The notes under the pieces are model-generated. The model worked only from the letters and a program-made list of their open reading frames with translations, ran no database searches and had not been told where the DNA came from. The position numbers were made by a program, and so were the translations under genes. This document shows, one piece after another, positions 54,991 to 63,384 of a DNA stretch of 64,000 bases (position 1 is its first letter; each line of letters starts with the position of its first letter). Source of the DNA: JBBROS01 sp038229135 (GTDB lineage Bacteria; Pseudomonadota; Alphaproteobacteria; Acetobacterales; Acetobacteraceae); NCBI GenBank assembly GCA_038229135.1, contig JBBROS010000006.1, positions 1 to 64,000 on the forward strand, in the 5' to 3' direction.

Positions 54991-56191
54991 GACCCCTCCG
55001 TGGCTCACCCTCATCGGCCTCAACGAGGACGGTGCCCTCCCGCAAGGCGCCGATCCGCTCCTGCGCGCCGCCACCCTCGTCATGGGCGGCCACCGCCACC
55101 TCGCCCTCGCCGCAGCGCACGTCCAGGGCCGAGCCGCACCCTGGCCCAACCCCATCGAGGCCGCCATCCCCACCCTCCTCGCCCACCGCCCCGGCCCCGC
55201 CGCCGTGCTCGCCTCCGGGGACCCGATGTGGTTCGGCATCGGCTCCATGCTCCTCCGCCACCTGCCCCTCGCCGAGCTCCGCATCCTGCCCGCCCCCTCC
55301 AGCTTCCAGCTCGCCGCCGCCCGCCTCGGCTGGGCACTGCAGGACGTGGCCTGCCTCTCCTGCTGCGGCCGCCCCATCGAGGCCCTCATCCCCCACCTGC
55401 AACCCGGCGCCCGCCTGATGGTTCTCTCCGCCACCGCCGACACACCGCAGGCCGTCGCCACGCTGCTCGCCGCCCGCGGCCTCGGCGCCTCCACCCTCCA
55501 CCTCCTCGAGGCCCTTGGCGGCCCTGCCGAGCGCATCACCGCGCACCGCTCGGACGCCCCGCTCCCGCAAGCCCACCCGCTCAACCTGGTCGCGATCGAG
55601 GTCGCCGGCCCAAGCGCCGCGACGCTCCCCCTCACCCCCGGCCTCCCCGACACCTGGTTCGAGCATGACGGGCAGATCACCAAAGCCGAGATCCGCGCCC
55701 TCACCCTCGCCGCCCTCGCCCCCCGCCGCGGCGAGCACCTCTGGGATATCGGCCTCGGCGCCGGGTCCATCAGCATCGAGTGGATGCTCCGCCACCCCGA
55801 CAACCGCGCCACCGGCCTCGAGCGCGACCCTGCCCGCGCCGCCCGCGCCCGCCGCAACGCCCTGGCCCTCGGCACGCCCGGCCTCGCCATCGTCGCAGGC
55901 GAGGCCCCGCACGCCCTCGCCGGCCTCCACCCGCCCGACGCCGTGTTCCTCGGCGCCGCCGCCCACACGCCCGGCACCATCGGGGCCGCCTGGTCCGCCC
56001 TCCGCCCCGGCGGCCGCCTCGTCGCCAACGCCATCGCCCTGCCGACCGAGCGCGCCCTGCTCGAAGCCCAGTCCCGCCTCGGCGGCAGCCTCACCCGCAT
56101 CGCCATCGAACGGCTCGACGCCGTCGGCACGCTCCCAGCGTATCGCCCCGCCATGACCGTCACCCAGTGGCGCGTGGAAAAACCCGAATGA
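54989..56191 (+). CDS. cobL: Precorrin-6Y C5,15-methyltransferase (decarboxylating)
   Basis: Bifunctional enzyme, 400 aa. The N-terminal CbiE-type methylase (LTLIGLNEDG, MGGHRHL, VLASGDPMWFGIGSML) adds methyls. The C-terminal CbiT-type half has a class I SAM site, HLWDIGLGAGSISIEWMLRH, and KAEIRALTLAALAPRRGE. Together they methylate C-5 and C-15 and remove the C-12 acetate carboxyl. Start is the ATG in the CATG shared with cobK; no ribosome-binding site of its own is evident in the short upstream stretch. Confidence 0.95.
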   Translation: MTPPWLTLIGLNEDGALPQGADPLLRAATLVMGGHRHLALAAAHVQGRAAPWPNPIEAAIPTLLAHRPGPAAVLASGDPMWFGIGSMLLRHLPLAELRILPAPSSFQLAAARLGWALQDVACLSCCGRPIEALIPHLQPGARLMVLSATADTPQAVATLLAARGLGASTLHLLEALGGPAERITAHRSDAPLPQAHPLNLVAIEVAGPSAATLPLTPGLPDTWFEHDGQITKAEIRALTLAALAPRRGEHLWDIGLGAGSISIEWMLRHPDNRATGLERDPARAARARRNALALGTPGLAIVAGEAPHALAGLHPPDAVFLGAAAHTPGTIGAAWSALRPGGRLVANAIALPTERALLEAQSRLGGSLTRIAIERLDAVGTLPAYRPAMTVTQWRVEKPE

Positions 56192-56550
56192 TCGCCGCCG
56201 GCATCGGCTGCCGCCGGGGCGCACCCGCGTCCGACATCCTCGCCGCCATCGAGGCCGCCGCTGCCCGGGCCGGGTGCCGCCCCACCGCCCTCGCAGCCCC
56301 CGCCTTCAAGCGCCACGAGCCCGGCCTGGCCGAAGCCGCCCGCGCCCTGACGCTGCCGCTCCATTGGATCGACCGGGCGAATATGGCCGCCATGCAGCCC
56401 CTCTGCCCCACGCGCTCCCACGCTGCACAGGCCGCCACGGGCCATGCCTCCATCGCCGAGGCCGCCTCCCTCGCCGCCGCCGGGCCGCCGCTGCTGGCGC
56501 CGCGGGTCACCTACGGTGCCGCCACCTGCGCCATCGCCGGCACACCGTGA
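56188..56550 (+). CDS. cobE: CobE/CbiG C-terminal domain protein
   Basis: 120 aa. IAAGIGCRRGAPASDILAAI is the CobE/CbiG C-terminal opening, followed by KRHEPGLAEAARAL and the ARVTYGAATCAIAG-like end (PRVTYGAATCAIAG). Its exact step is not settled; it may assist ring-contraction chemistry or bind an intermediate. Coupled to cobL (ATGA) and cobM (GTGA). Confidence 0.9.
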   Translation: MIAAGIGCRRGAPASDILAAIEAAAARAGCRPTALAAPAFKRHEPGLAEAARALTLPLHWIDRANMAAMQPLCPTRSHAAQAATGHASIAEAASLAAAGPPLLAPRVTYGAATCAIAGTP

Positions 56551-57305
56551 CCGTTCACTTCATCGGCGCCGGTCCCGGTGCGGCCGACCTCATCACTCTC
56601 CGCGGCGCCCGGCTCCTCGCCGCCTGCCCCGTCTGCCTCTACGCCGGCTCCATCGTGCCCCCGGCGCTGCTCGAGCACTGCGCCCCCGGCACCCGCCTCA
56701 TCGACACCGCCCCGCTTCACCTCGACCAGATCATCGCAGCCTGCGCCAAGGCGCACGAAGCCGGGCAGGACGTGGCGCGCCTCCACTCCGGCGACCTCTC
56801 GCTCTACAGCGCCGTCGCCGAGCAGGCCCGCCGGCTTCGCACCCTCGGCATCCCCCTCAGCTTCACCCCCGGCGTCCCTGCCTTCGCCGCCGCCGCCGCG
56901 CTGTTGCAAGTCGAACTCACCCTTCCCGAGATCGCCCAGACCATCGTCCTCACCCGCCTCCCCGGACGCGCCAGCGCCATGCCCGGGCGCGAGCAGCTCG
57001 AGGCCTACGCCGCCACCGGCGCCACGCTCGCCATCCACCTCGCCATCCCGCAGCTCCCCGAGATCGTCCGCCGCCTCGTCCCGGTGCTCGGCCCCGACTG
57101 CCCCGCCGCCATCGTCGTGCGCGCCACCTGGCCCGAGGAACAGGCCACCCTGGCCACCCTCGCCACGCTCGAAGCCGCCTTTGCCGGGGCCGCCACGCGC
57201 ACGGCCCTCGTCCTCGTCGGCCAAGCTCTCGCCCAGCAGGGCGGTCACAGCGCCCTCTACCGCGAAGACTACGTCAGGCAGTTCCGTAGCGGCTGGATCG
57301 ATTGA
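56547..57305 (+). CDS. cobM: Precorrin-4 C11-methyltransferase
   Basis: 252 aa tetrapyrrole methylase. VHFIGAGPGAADLITLRGARL opens it, read here as HFIGAGPGAADLITLRG, with CLYAGSIVPPALL, HSGDLSLYSAVAEQARRL and FTPGVPAFAAAAA following. The start is a GTG at 56547 overlapping the cobE stop (GTGA). It is the last gene of the rightward cob block before the foreign-looking membrane protein gene. Confidence 0.96.
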   Translation: MTVHFIGAGPGAADLITLRGARLLAACPVCLYAGSIVPPALLEHCAPGTRLIDTAPLHLDQIIAACAKAHEAGQDVARLHSGDLSLYSAVAEQARRLRTLGIPLSFTPGVPAFAAAAALLQVELTLPEIAQTIVLTRLPGRASAMPGREQLEAYAATGATLAIHLAIPQLPEIVRRLVPVLGPDCPAAIVVRATWPEEQATLATLATLEAAFAGAATRTALVLVGQALAQQGGHSALYREDYVRQFRSGWID

Positions 57306-57324
57306 ACCAGGCGGCGCCTGAACA

Positions 57325-57759
57325 TCATCGCTCCTGCCCGAGTACCCCTGAGACGATCAGCAGGATCACTGCCCCGTTCATCACTCCATGGGCCAAGGCA
57401 ACAGCCCAGAATGCAGGCACCGGCCTCTCGCTCGATCGAAACGAGACGTATTGGTATGACAGCACAAGGAAAGCGCCGGCTGCGTGGAATGCAAGCCAAG
57501 ACGGAGGCGCGTGTTGCAGAACCGCCAACGACACGCTGACACACAAAAAGACCGGAGCGCCGAACCGCCTGTACAGCAGCCTATAGCTCAACCAGATCGG
57601 AACAGTCTCGATCACAGGCGCAAGTACGATCGCAAACAGCAGAAAGGCTGCGCTTGGGTTATCCCACCATCTCGCTTGATAGTTATGGATCGAGGCAATA
57701 GGCGACGCGATGATCGTCGACGTCATCGCGGCCAATTTTGCGAGGATCGCCACCCGCAT
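57325..57759 (-). CDS. CPBP-like integral membrane protein
   Basis: About 144 aa with four hydrophobic segments. APVIETVPIWLSYRLLYRRFG, LQHAPPSWLAFH and ALAHGVMNG resemble the three motifs of the CPBP (Abi) intramembrane protease family, though the first lacks the paired glutamates (ET instead of EE), so catalysis is doubtful. The frame runs upstream to a TTG at 57897; that extension is partly family B-like repeat DNA (near 57.83 kb), so I prefer ATG 57759. Base composition is lower in G+C than the neighbours, suggesting a later arrival. Confidence 0.6.
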   Translation of the reverse strand: MRVAILAKLAAMTSTIIASPIASIHNYQARWWDNPSAAFLLFAIVLAPVIETVPIWLSYRLLYRRFGAPVFLCVSVSLAVLQHAPPSWLAFHAAGAFLVLSYQYVSFRSSERPVPAFWAVALAHGVMNGAVILLIVSGVLGQER

Positions 57760-57903
57760 GCACGACCAACCCCAGTGCTGGCCCGGACTCGTCGCGCGCA
57801 GCATCCAGCGGTGAAAGGCGAGCAAACTTCCCCCCCTTCCTCGCGGGAGCTGATCGAGGGAGGGAGGAGCGGCCTGAGCCGAGCTCAAGTCACCCAAGCG
57901 CCC

Positions 57904-59040
57904 CTACCAGGCCGTCATGATCGAAGCCGGCCCCGTCCCCAGCGCCAGCGCCCCGCGTGCCGCCAGCGCAGACCCGTCCCAGCCGAACACCATGATGTTC
58001 TTCTCCACCATGTTCTGCACCAGCACCGTCCGCCCGTCGCGCGAGAAGGCGATGCCCTGGCTCCACCGCCCGATCGGCGCCTCGGCCACGGGCCGCAGCT
58101 TGCCGTCCTCCAGCGCCAGCATCATCAGCCGCCCCTGCGGCTTGTAGAAAGGGTTGCTGTCCACCTTCGTCGTGCCGTCCTGGAACCCCACCGCCAGCGT
58201 CTTCCCGTCCGGCGACCAGCGCAGCCCCTCCGGCGAGCGCGCCAGCGCCAAGGTCTGCACCGTCCGGAACGGCTCCTGCCCCACGTCGATCAGGCTCACG
58301 CTGTCCACGTCGCCGTCGCCGCGCCCCATGTTGCCCACAGCCACGAACCGCCCGCCAGGCGCGAGGTCCAGCGGATAGGGCGCCACCCCGGTCGTGATCG
58401 GCCGCTTGTCGAGCGTCACCGCCGTGCCCGCGATACGCAGCACCGCCACCTGGTGGTCCCCCTGCCGGCTCAGCAGCGCCGACTTGCCGTCCGGCAGGAA
58501 CACGATTCCGCTCGGCAACGCCGTCGCCCCGATCTCGAGCGTGGACACCGGGGTCAGCCGCTTCCCCGCCACAGTGAACACGCTCACCGTGCCTGCCGTC
58601 CGGTTCGCCACCAGCGCCAGCGTGCCGTCCGGCGACACCCGCACCGTCGTCGCCCCCACCCCGGCCTGCAGCCGCTGCACCACTGCAGGCGGGGTGGCAG
58701 ACAGGTCGATCACGCTCACCCGGTCATCCGGCCCCACCCCCGACGGCATCGCCGTCGCATCCGTCTTCGTGGCCCCGGTCACGATCGCCCAGCTCTCGTC
58801 CGGCGCTACCCACACCGCGAACGGCGGCCCCGCCACGCTCCCCGGCGCCTCGATCGTCGCCACCACCCGCGGCTCGCCCTTGAGGTCGATCACGCTCACC
58901 GTGTCCGGCCGCCCATCCTTCGCATCCACCTGGTTGCCCTGCACGAGCACCGTGTGCGCATCGTTCAACGACAGCGCGATATCGGCCTGTGCCGGGCAGG
59001 CGAGCGCGGTGGCCAGCAGGGCCATCATGAAGCGCGACAT
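57904..59040 (-). CDS. Periplasmic YncE-like beta-propeller protein
   Basis: 378 aa with a signal peptide (MSRFMMALLATALACPAQA). Repeats of about 45 residues carry DxVSVIDL or VSVF strands (DTVSVIDLKGEP, RVSVIDLSATPP, GTVSVFTVAGK, DSVSLIDVGQEP) typical of seven-bladed YncE/lactonase-type propellers. Role unknown; YncE-like proteins may bind nucleic acid, metals or cofactors in the periplasm. Nothing links it to cobalamin except position. 105 bp upstream contain a family B repeat and the cbiD gene's end. Confidence 0.88.
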   Translation of the reverse strand: MSRFMMALLATALACPAQADIALSLNDAHTVLVQGNQVDAKDGRPDTVSVIDLKGEPRVVATIEAPGSVAGPPFAVWVAPDESWAIVTGATKTDATAMPSGVGPDDRVSVIDLSATPPAVVQRLQAGVGATTVRVSPDGTLALVANRTAGTVSVFTVAGKRLTPVSTLEIGATALPSGIVFLPDGKSALLSRQGDHQVAVLRIAGTAVTLDKRPITTGVAPYPLDLAPGGRFVAVGNMGRGDGDVDSVSLIDVGQEPFRTVQTLALARSPEGLRWSPDGKTLAVGFQDGTTKVDSNPFYKPQGRLMMLALEDGKLRPVAEAPIGRWSQGIAFSRDGRTVLVQNMVEKNIMVFGWDGSALAARGALALGTGPASIMTAW

Positions 59041-59091
59041 CGGCGTTCCCCTTTATGATTTAGGGAACGTTACGCTGCCCCCAGCCTCGTT

Positions 59092-59146
59092 GAACAGGCC
59101 CCTCTTTCCCGGAAGGGGGCCGGGGTGAGGGCCGCGCCACGAGCGC
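59092..59146. repeat. Family B palindromic repeat (copy B5)
   Basis: GGCCCCTCTTTCCCGGAAGG then GGGCCGGGGTGAGGGCCGCG and CCACGAGCGCC. The inverted arms can pair as CTTTCCC/GGAAGGG-like stems. The tail CCACGAGCGCC is shared with copies B1 and B2. It fills the gap between the start of the YncE-like gene and the cbiD stop. Confidence 0.78.
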
Positions 59147-60190
59147 CTAGACCCCCCGCATCGCCGTCCGCCCCCGCACGGCCCCTTCCCGATCGAAAAC
59201 CACCACCTCCAACGCCATCGGAGTCCCCCGCAACACATCCGCAGCCGTCACCCAGGCCCCCTCCGCCACCCGGTCACCAAGCGCCGGGCAAAGGGAAAAG
59301 GCCTCCGCCACCGTGTTCGCCGCCGCAACCCGCGCATCCCCCGCCCACTCGGCCAACGCCGCCATGTCCGCCGAGCCCCGCTTGCTGTGCAGGTCGAGCC
59401 GTCCCTGCGCCAGCTTCGTCATCTTTGCCACGCCGCCTGCGATCGTCACGCGCGGCACCGGATGGCCGCGCAGATACTTCAGCAACCCGCCCGCGAAATC
59501 CCCCATCTCCAGCAGCGCCACCTCCGGCAGCCCGTGCAGCGCCTGCACCGCCGCCTCGCTCGTGCTGCCCGTGCTGCCCGCCACGTGCTCCAGCCCCATC
59601 GCCCGCGCCACGTCGATCCCGCGCCTAATCGTGTCGATCCATGCCGCGCAGGAATACGGCACCACCACGCCCGTGGTCCCAAGCACGCTCAACCCGCCCA
59701 CGATCCCGAGCCGCCCGTTGAGCGTGCGCGCGGCCAGCGCCTCCCCGCCCGGGATGCTGATCTCCACCACAGCCGCCGGGTCCGCCCGCACCTCCGCCAT
59801 GGCGGCTGCAATCATCTGCCGCGGCACCGGGTTGATCGCCGGCTCCCCGACCGCCAGGGGCAGCCCCGGCCGTGTGACCGTGCCCACCCCCGGCCCGGCC
59901 CGAAACGCCAGCCCGGCCGCCGCCAGCCGCACCCGCACCTCGATGACCGCCCCATGCGTCACGTCCGGATCGTCGCCCGCATCCTTCACGATGGCCGCCA
60001 TCGCGACCTCGCCTTGGAGGGGTCCCCCAATCGAAGACCCCGCCAGCGCGAACGCCACCCGCCCCCCGCGCGGCAGCGGGATCTCGACCGGGTCCGGGAA
60101 CGCGCCCTCGATCAGCGCCGCATAGGCCGCCTTCGCCGCCGCCGCCGCGCATGCCCCCGTCGTCCATCCGCGTCGCAGACTACCGCTCAC
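59147..60190 (-). CDS. cbiD: CbiD-type precorrin-5B C1-methyltransferase
   Basis: 347 aa from a GTG at 60190. RRGWTTGACAAAAAKAAYAAL is the CbiD opening (quoted as RRGWTTGACAAAAAKAA); GTVTRPGLPLAVGEPAINPVPR (as GTVTRPGLPLAVGEP), STGSTSEAA and LGTTGVVVPYSC are characteristic. It replaces CobF, the usual C-1 methyltransferase of the aerobic pathway, which is not seen here. It is divergent from cobB by about 23 bp. Function in the aerobic route is inferred from absence of cobF in the window. Confidence 0.94.
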   Translation of the reverse strand: MSGSLRRGWTTGACAAAAAKAAYAALIEGAFPDPVEIPLPRGGRVAFALAGSSIGGPLQGEVAMAAIVKDAGDDPDVTHGAVIEVRVRLAAAGLAFRAGPGVGTVTRPGLPLAVGEPAINPVPRQMIAAAMAEVRADPAAVVEISIPGGEALAARTLNGRLGIVGGLSVLGTTGVVVPYSCAAWIDTIRRGIDVARAMGLEHVAGSTGSTSEAAVQALHGLPEVALLEMGDFAGGLLKYLRGHPVPRVTIAGGVAKMTKLAQGRLDLHSKRGSADMAALAEWAGDARVAAANTVAEAFSLCPALGDRVAEGAWVTAADVLRGTPMALEVVVFDREGAVRGRTAMRGV

Positions 60191-60213
60191 GAGGCGTGAT
60201 ATACGGCGCCCCC

Positions 60214-61488
60214 ATGGATGCACCAACCGGCTGGCTCGTCGCCGCCCCCCGCTCCGGCTCCGGCAAGACCACGATCACCCTCGGCCTGGTCGCCGCCCTG
60301 CGCCGCCGGGGCGTGGCGGTCCGCACCGCCAAGTCCGGCCCCGACTACATCGACCCGGCCTTCCACGCCGCCGCCTCGGGCCACCCCGGCACCAATCTCG
60401 ACAGCTGGGCCATGCCTCCCACCCTGATCGACGGGCTCGCCGCCGGGCCCGGCCTCCTCATCGTCGAGTCCGCCATGGGCCTGTTCGACGGCGTGCCCGC
60501 CCCCCCGGGCCGCTCCGGCGCTGCCGCCGACCTCGCCGAACGCCTCGCCTTGCCCGTGCTGCTGGTCCTCGATGTGAGCGGCCAGTCGCAGACCGCCGCC
60601 GCCCTCGCCCTCGGCATGGACCGCTACCGCCCGGGCGTCCGCGTCGGCGGCGTCATCCTCAACCGGGTCGGCAGCGCCCGCCACCGCACGGGCTGCGAGC
60701 AGGCCCTCGCCGCCATCGGCCTCCCCGTCCTCGGCGCCCTCCCGCGCGACCCGGCGCTCACCCTGCCCGAGCGCCACCTCGGCCTGGTGCAGGCCGGCGA
60801 GCACCCGGACCTCCCCGCTCACCTGGCCCGCCTCGCCGACGCCGCCGAGGCGCACATGAACCTCGATGCCATCCTCGCCGCCGCCGGCCCCCTCACGCTG
60901 CGGCCAGGCACAGCGCGCAGTCTGCCCCCGCCCGGCCAACGCATCGCCCTCGCGCAGGATGCCGCGTTCAGCTTCATCTACCCCCACCTCCTCCGAGGCT
61001 GGCGCGAGGCCGGCGCCGAGCTCCTCCCGTTCAGCCCCCTCGCCGACGAGCCGCCCTCCGCCTACGCCGATTGCTGCTGGCTTCCCGGCGGCTACCCCGA
61101 GCTCCACGCCGCCCGACTCGCCGCCGCCACACGGTTCCTCCAAGGCCTGCGCCGCTTTCCAGGACCCGTTCACGGCGAGTGCGGCGGCTACATGGCGCTC
61201 GGCACCATCCTCACCGACGCCCAAGGCACCGCCCACCCCATGGCCGGCCTCCTCTCCCACGCCACCAGCTTCGCCACTCGCCGCATGACCCTGGGCTACC
61301 GAGAAGCCACCCTTCCGGACGGCACCGTCCAACGCGGCCACGAGTTCCACTACGCCCAACTTACAGCGCCGGGCACGGACGGCCCCTACGCCACCCTCGT
61401 CGACGGCCAAGCGACCCCCATCGGCCCCCATGGCGGCCGCCGCGGCCATGTCACCGGCACGTTCTTCCACGCAATTGCAACCGCGTAG
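60214..61488 (+). CDS. cobB: Cobyrinic/hydrogenobyrinic acid a,c-diamide synthase
   Basis: Glutamine-dependent amidation of the a and c carboxylates. 424 aa: P-loop VAAPRSGSGKTTITLGLVAA (8-27), KSGPDYIDPAFH, LDSWAM, and the glutaminase core CWLPGGYPELHAARL with the cysteine in VHGECGGYMALG. The C-terminal HEFHYA is typical. ATG 60214; the frame is open upstream into the divergent cbiD gene. Aerobic organisms use it before CobNST. Confidence 0.95.
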   Translation: MDAPTGWLVAAPRSGSGKTTITLGLVAALRRRGVAVRTAKSGPDYIDPAFHAAASGHPGTNLDSWAMPPTLIDGLAAGPGLLIVESAMGLFDGVPAPPGRSGAAADLAERLALPVLLVLDVSGQSQTAAALALGMDRYRPGVRVGGVILNRVGSARHRTGCEQALAAIGLPVLGALPRDPALTLPERHLGLVQAGEHPDLPAHLARLADAAEAHMNLDAILAAAGPLTLRPGTARSLPPPGQRIALAQDAAFSFIYPHLLRGWREAGAELLPFSPLADEPPSAYADCCWLPGGYPELHAARLAAATRFLQGLRRFPGPVHGECGGYMALGTILTDAQGTAHPMAGLLSHATSFATRRMTLGYREATLPDGTVQRGHEFHYAQLTAPGTDGPYATLVDGQATPIGPHGGRRGHVTGTFFHAIATA

Positions 61489-61515
61489 GGTGGGTGCAAC
61501 CCACCAACGGCCGCC

Positions 61516-61806
61516 TCAGATGAACTGCCCGCGCAGGAACCCGAGTGCCGGCAGCGGCGTCCACCCCCGCGGCAGCTCCTCCCGCTTGACCGGTGCCACC
61601 GTGTAGAGCGGCGCAGGCTGGCGCGTGCTCCGCAGCAGCGCCGCGTAGGCCCTGATCTGCTGCTCCCGCCAGGCCCTGTCCGCCAACGCCCGCTCGCGGC
61701 TAGGGAATACCTCCGCCACCCGCGTCCGGCGCCCGATCGACGCCATCACCGCCCAAAGCGTATCGGCCCCGCTCCCACGCGGCCGGAACTCCACGATTTC
61801 GGACAT
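61516..61806 (-). CDS. Hypothetical protein, 96 aa
   Basis: No family recognised. A compact cytoplasmic protein: VEFRPRGSGADTLWAVMASI at the N-terminus, a charged helix (SRERALADRAWREQQIRAYAALL in part), and a proline-rich end (PRGWTPLPALGFLRGQFI). No signal peptide or membrane segment. ATG 61806. Codon use is typical of the region, and the frame has no strong rival on the other strand. It is convergent with cobB and reads with the ChaC-like gene, 60 bp apart. Confidence 0.6.
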   Translation of the reverse strand: MSEIVEFRPRGSGADTLWAVMASIGRRTRVAEVFPSRERALADRAWREQQIRAYAALLRSTRQPAPLYTVAPVKREELPRGWTPLPALGFLRGQFI

Positions 61807-61866
61807 GCACTAGCCTCCGACACCACACTTTGGGCAGCACGCGCGCCCGCTGCAACCCTTACACGC

Positions 61867-62478
61867 CTAACCCAGCCGTCGCACCGCCGCTTCCAGCCGC
61901 TCGAGCCCCGGGTCGGGGATGCCGGCCTCCGCCAGGCTGCGTACGGTTTCATACAAATAATCGGCATTGCTGCCGCCCGGCCCCACGGCGCGCGCGATCC
62001 GCCCCGCCTCCTCGGCCAGCGCCAGCTCCGGCACGAAGTCGGGGTGCCCCGGGTCCGCCACGAAGGCCAGCGCAACCTGCTCGGCCCCATCCATGGCCAG
62101 CGTGAGCCAGGCCGGGCGATAGCCGCCGCAGGACATCTCCCGCCTCCAGACCTTCGGCAGGTCGTCCGCCACCACCTCCCCAGGCACGCGCAACGCGAGC
62201 CCCGGGCAGGTCGGCCCTGGCTCCAGCGCCAGCATGAGCGCCGGGGCGACGAGGCTGCCACGACCCTTCGCGTCATTGAGGCAGAAGCGCCGCCGCCAGC
62301 CCGGCGCCTCGGCCACGCGCCGCTCCATCACCGTGGCCTCGGGGCTCCAGATCAGGGAGCCGTAAGCAAACAGCCACACATCGTCGCCCTGCCGCCAGCC
62401 CCCGCCCGGCCGCGCCCGCATCGCAGCGTCGTAAGCTACCGTGTCGTCCAGCACGCGGTCGGCGATGTTCGTGTCCAT
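61867..62478 (-). CDS. ChaC-like gamma-glutamylcyclotransferase
   Basis: 203 aa. VWLFAYGSLIWSP (34-46) is the substrate-binding YGSLxW motif of ChaC proteins, and RRFCLND followed by GLALRV and RYL/YR-type positions fit the family. A catalytic glutamate is expected in the middle (PGEVVADDLPKVWRREM). ChaC enzymes release 5-oxoproline from gamma-glutamyl peptides such as glutathione. Start ATG 62478. Divergent from the exonuclease gene by 41 bp. Confidence 0.88.
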   Translation of the reverse strand: MDTNIADRVLDDTVAYDAAMRARPGGGWRQGDDVWLFAYGSLIWSPEATVMERRVAEAPGWRRRFCLNDAKGRGSLVAPALMLALEPGPTCPGLALRVPGEVVADDLPKVWRREMSCGGYRPAWLTLAMDGAEQVALAFVADPGHPDFVPELALAEEAGRIARAVGPGGSNADYLYETVRSLAEAGIPDPGLERLEAAVRRLG

Positions 62479-62519
62479 GCAGGGACAACGCGCCCCGCCG
62501 CTCGCGCGTTCATTGCCGC

Positions 62520-63284
62520 ATGCGCATCGCCACCTGGAACGTCAACGGCATTCTCCGCCGCCTCGACCAGCTCCTCGCCTGGCTCGAGGCCACGTGCCCG
62601 GACGTAGTCTGCCTCCAGGAGACCAAGGTGGAAGACCGCGCCTTCCCCGAAGCCGCCCTCGCCGAAGCCGGATACCGCGGCGCCTGGGTCGGCCAGCGCA
62701 CCTGGCACGGTGTCGCCCTCCTCGCTCGGGGCGAAGCGCCGATCGTGACCCGGCGAACGCTGCCCGGCGACGAGCACGACCGCGAGCCCCGCTACCTCGA
62801 GGCGGCAATCCAAGGCATCCTCGTCGGCTGCCTCTATGCCCCAAACGGCAACCCCCAGCCCGGCCCCAAGTTCGACTACAAGCTGGCATGGACCGAGCGC
62901 CTCCTCGCCCACGCCGTCACGCTCCACACCCACCCGGCCGCACTGTGCGGCGACTTCAACGTCGTCCCCACAGCCTCCGACATCTACAACGAGCGCTCCT
63001 GGCTGAAGAACGCCCTGCTCCAGCCCGCCCCCCGTGCCCAGTTCGCCCGCCTGCTCGAAGCGGGCTGGACCGACGCCCTCCGCACCATCCACCCCGCCGA
63101 GGCCTGGACCTTCTGGAGCATCCTCCGCAACGCCTGGCCCCGCGACGCCGGCATGCGCATCGATCATTTTCTCCTGAGCCCCGCCCTCGCCCACCGCCTC
63201 GAGGACGCCGGCGTCGACCGCTCGATGCGCGCAAACGCCAACCCCAGCGACCACGCCCCCGTATGGATCCATCTCGGCCCTTGA
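62520..63284 (+). CDS. xth: Exodeoxyribonuclease III
   Basis: 254 aa AP endonuclease/3'-5' exonuclease. MRIATWNVNGI (metal-binding N7/N9), CLQETKVED (E34), LYAPNGNP, LCGDFNVVPTASDIYN (D149-type DFN) and RIDHFLLSP plus NPSDHAPVW (catalytic His near the C-terminus) are all intact. Base-excision repair. Start ATG 62520 lacks a strong ribosome-binding site. Confidence 0.96.
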   Translation: MRIATWNVNGILRRLDQLLAWLEATCPDVVCLQETKVEDRAFPEAALAEAGYRGAWVGQRTWHGVALLARGEAPIVTRRTLPGDEHDREPRYLEAAIQGILVGCLYAPNGNPQPGPKFDYKLAWTERLLAHAVTLHTHPAALCGDFNVVPTASDIYNERSWLKNALLQPAPRAQFARLLEAGWTDALRTIHPAEAWTFWSILRNAWPRDAGMRIDHFLLSPALAHRLEDAGVDRSMRANANPSDHAPVWIHLGP

Positions 63285-63287
63285 CCC

Positions 63288-63376
63288 TCATCGCCGGTGG
63301 ATCTGGGCGAACCAGAACCAGACAGCGCAGTCCTGTCGGTCCCTCAATCGCCACGCCTCCCGCTCCCGATGGCGGC
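63288..63376. repeat. Family A repeat, decayed copy (A5)
   Basis: Begins CTCATCGCCGGTGG and ends CGCTCCCGATGGCG, with internal TCCCTCAATCGCCACGC matching the GGATCGCCACGC arm of other copies. Arms no longer pair well. It fills the gap between the convergent xth and flavin-monooxygenase genes. Confidence 0.55.
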
Positions 63377-63384
63377 GGCGGTGG

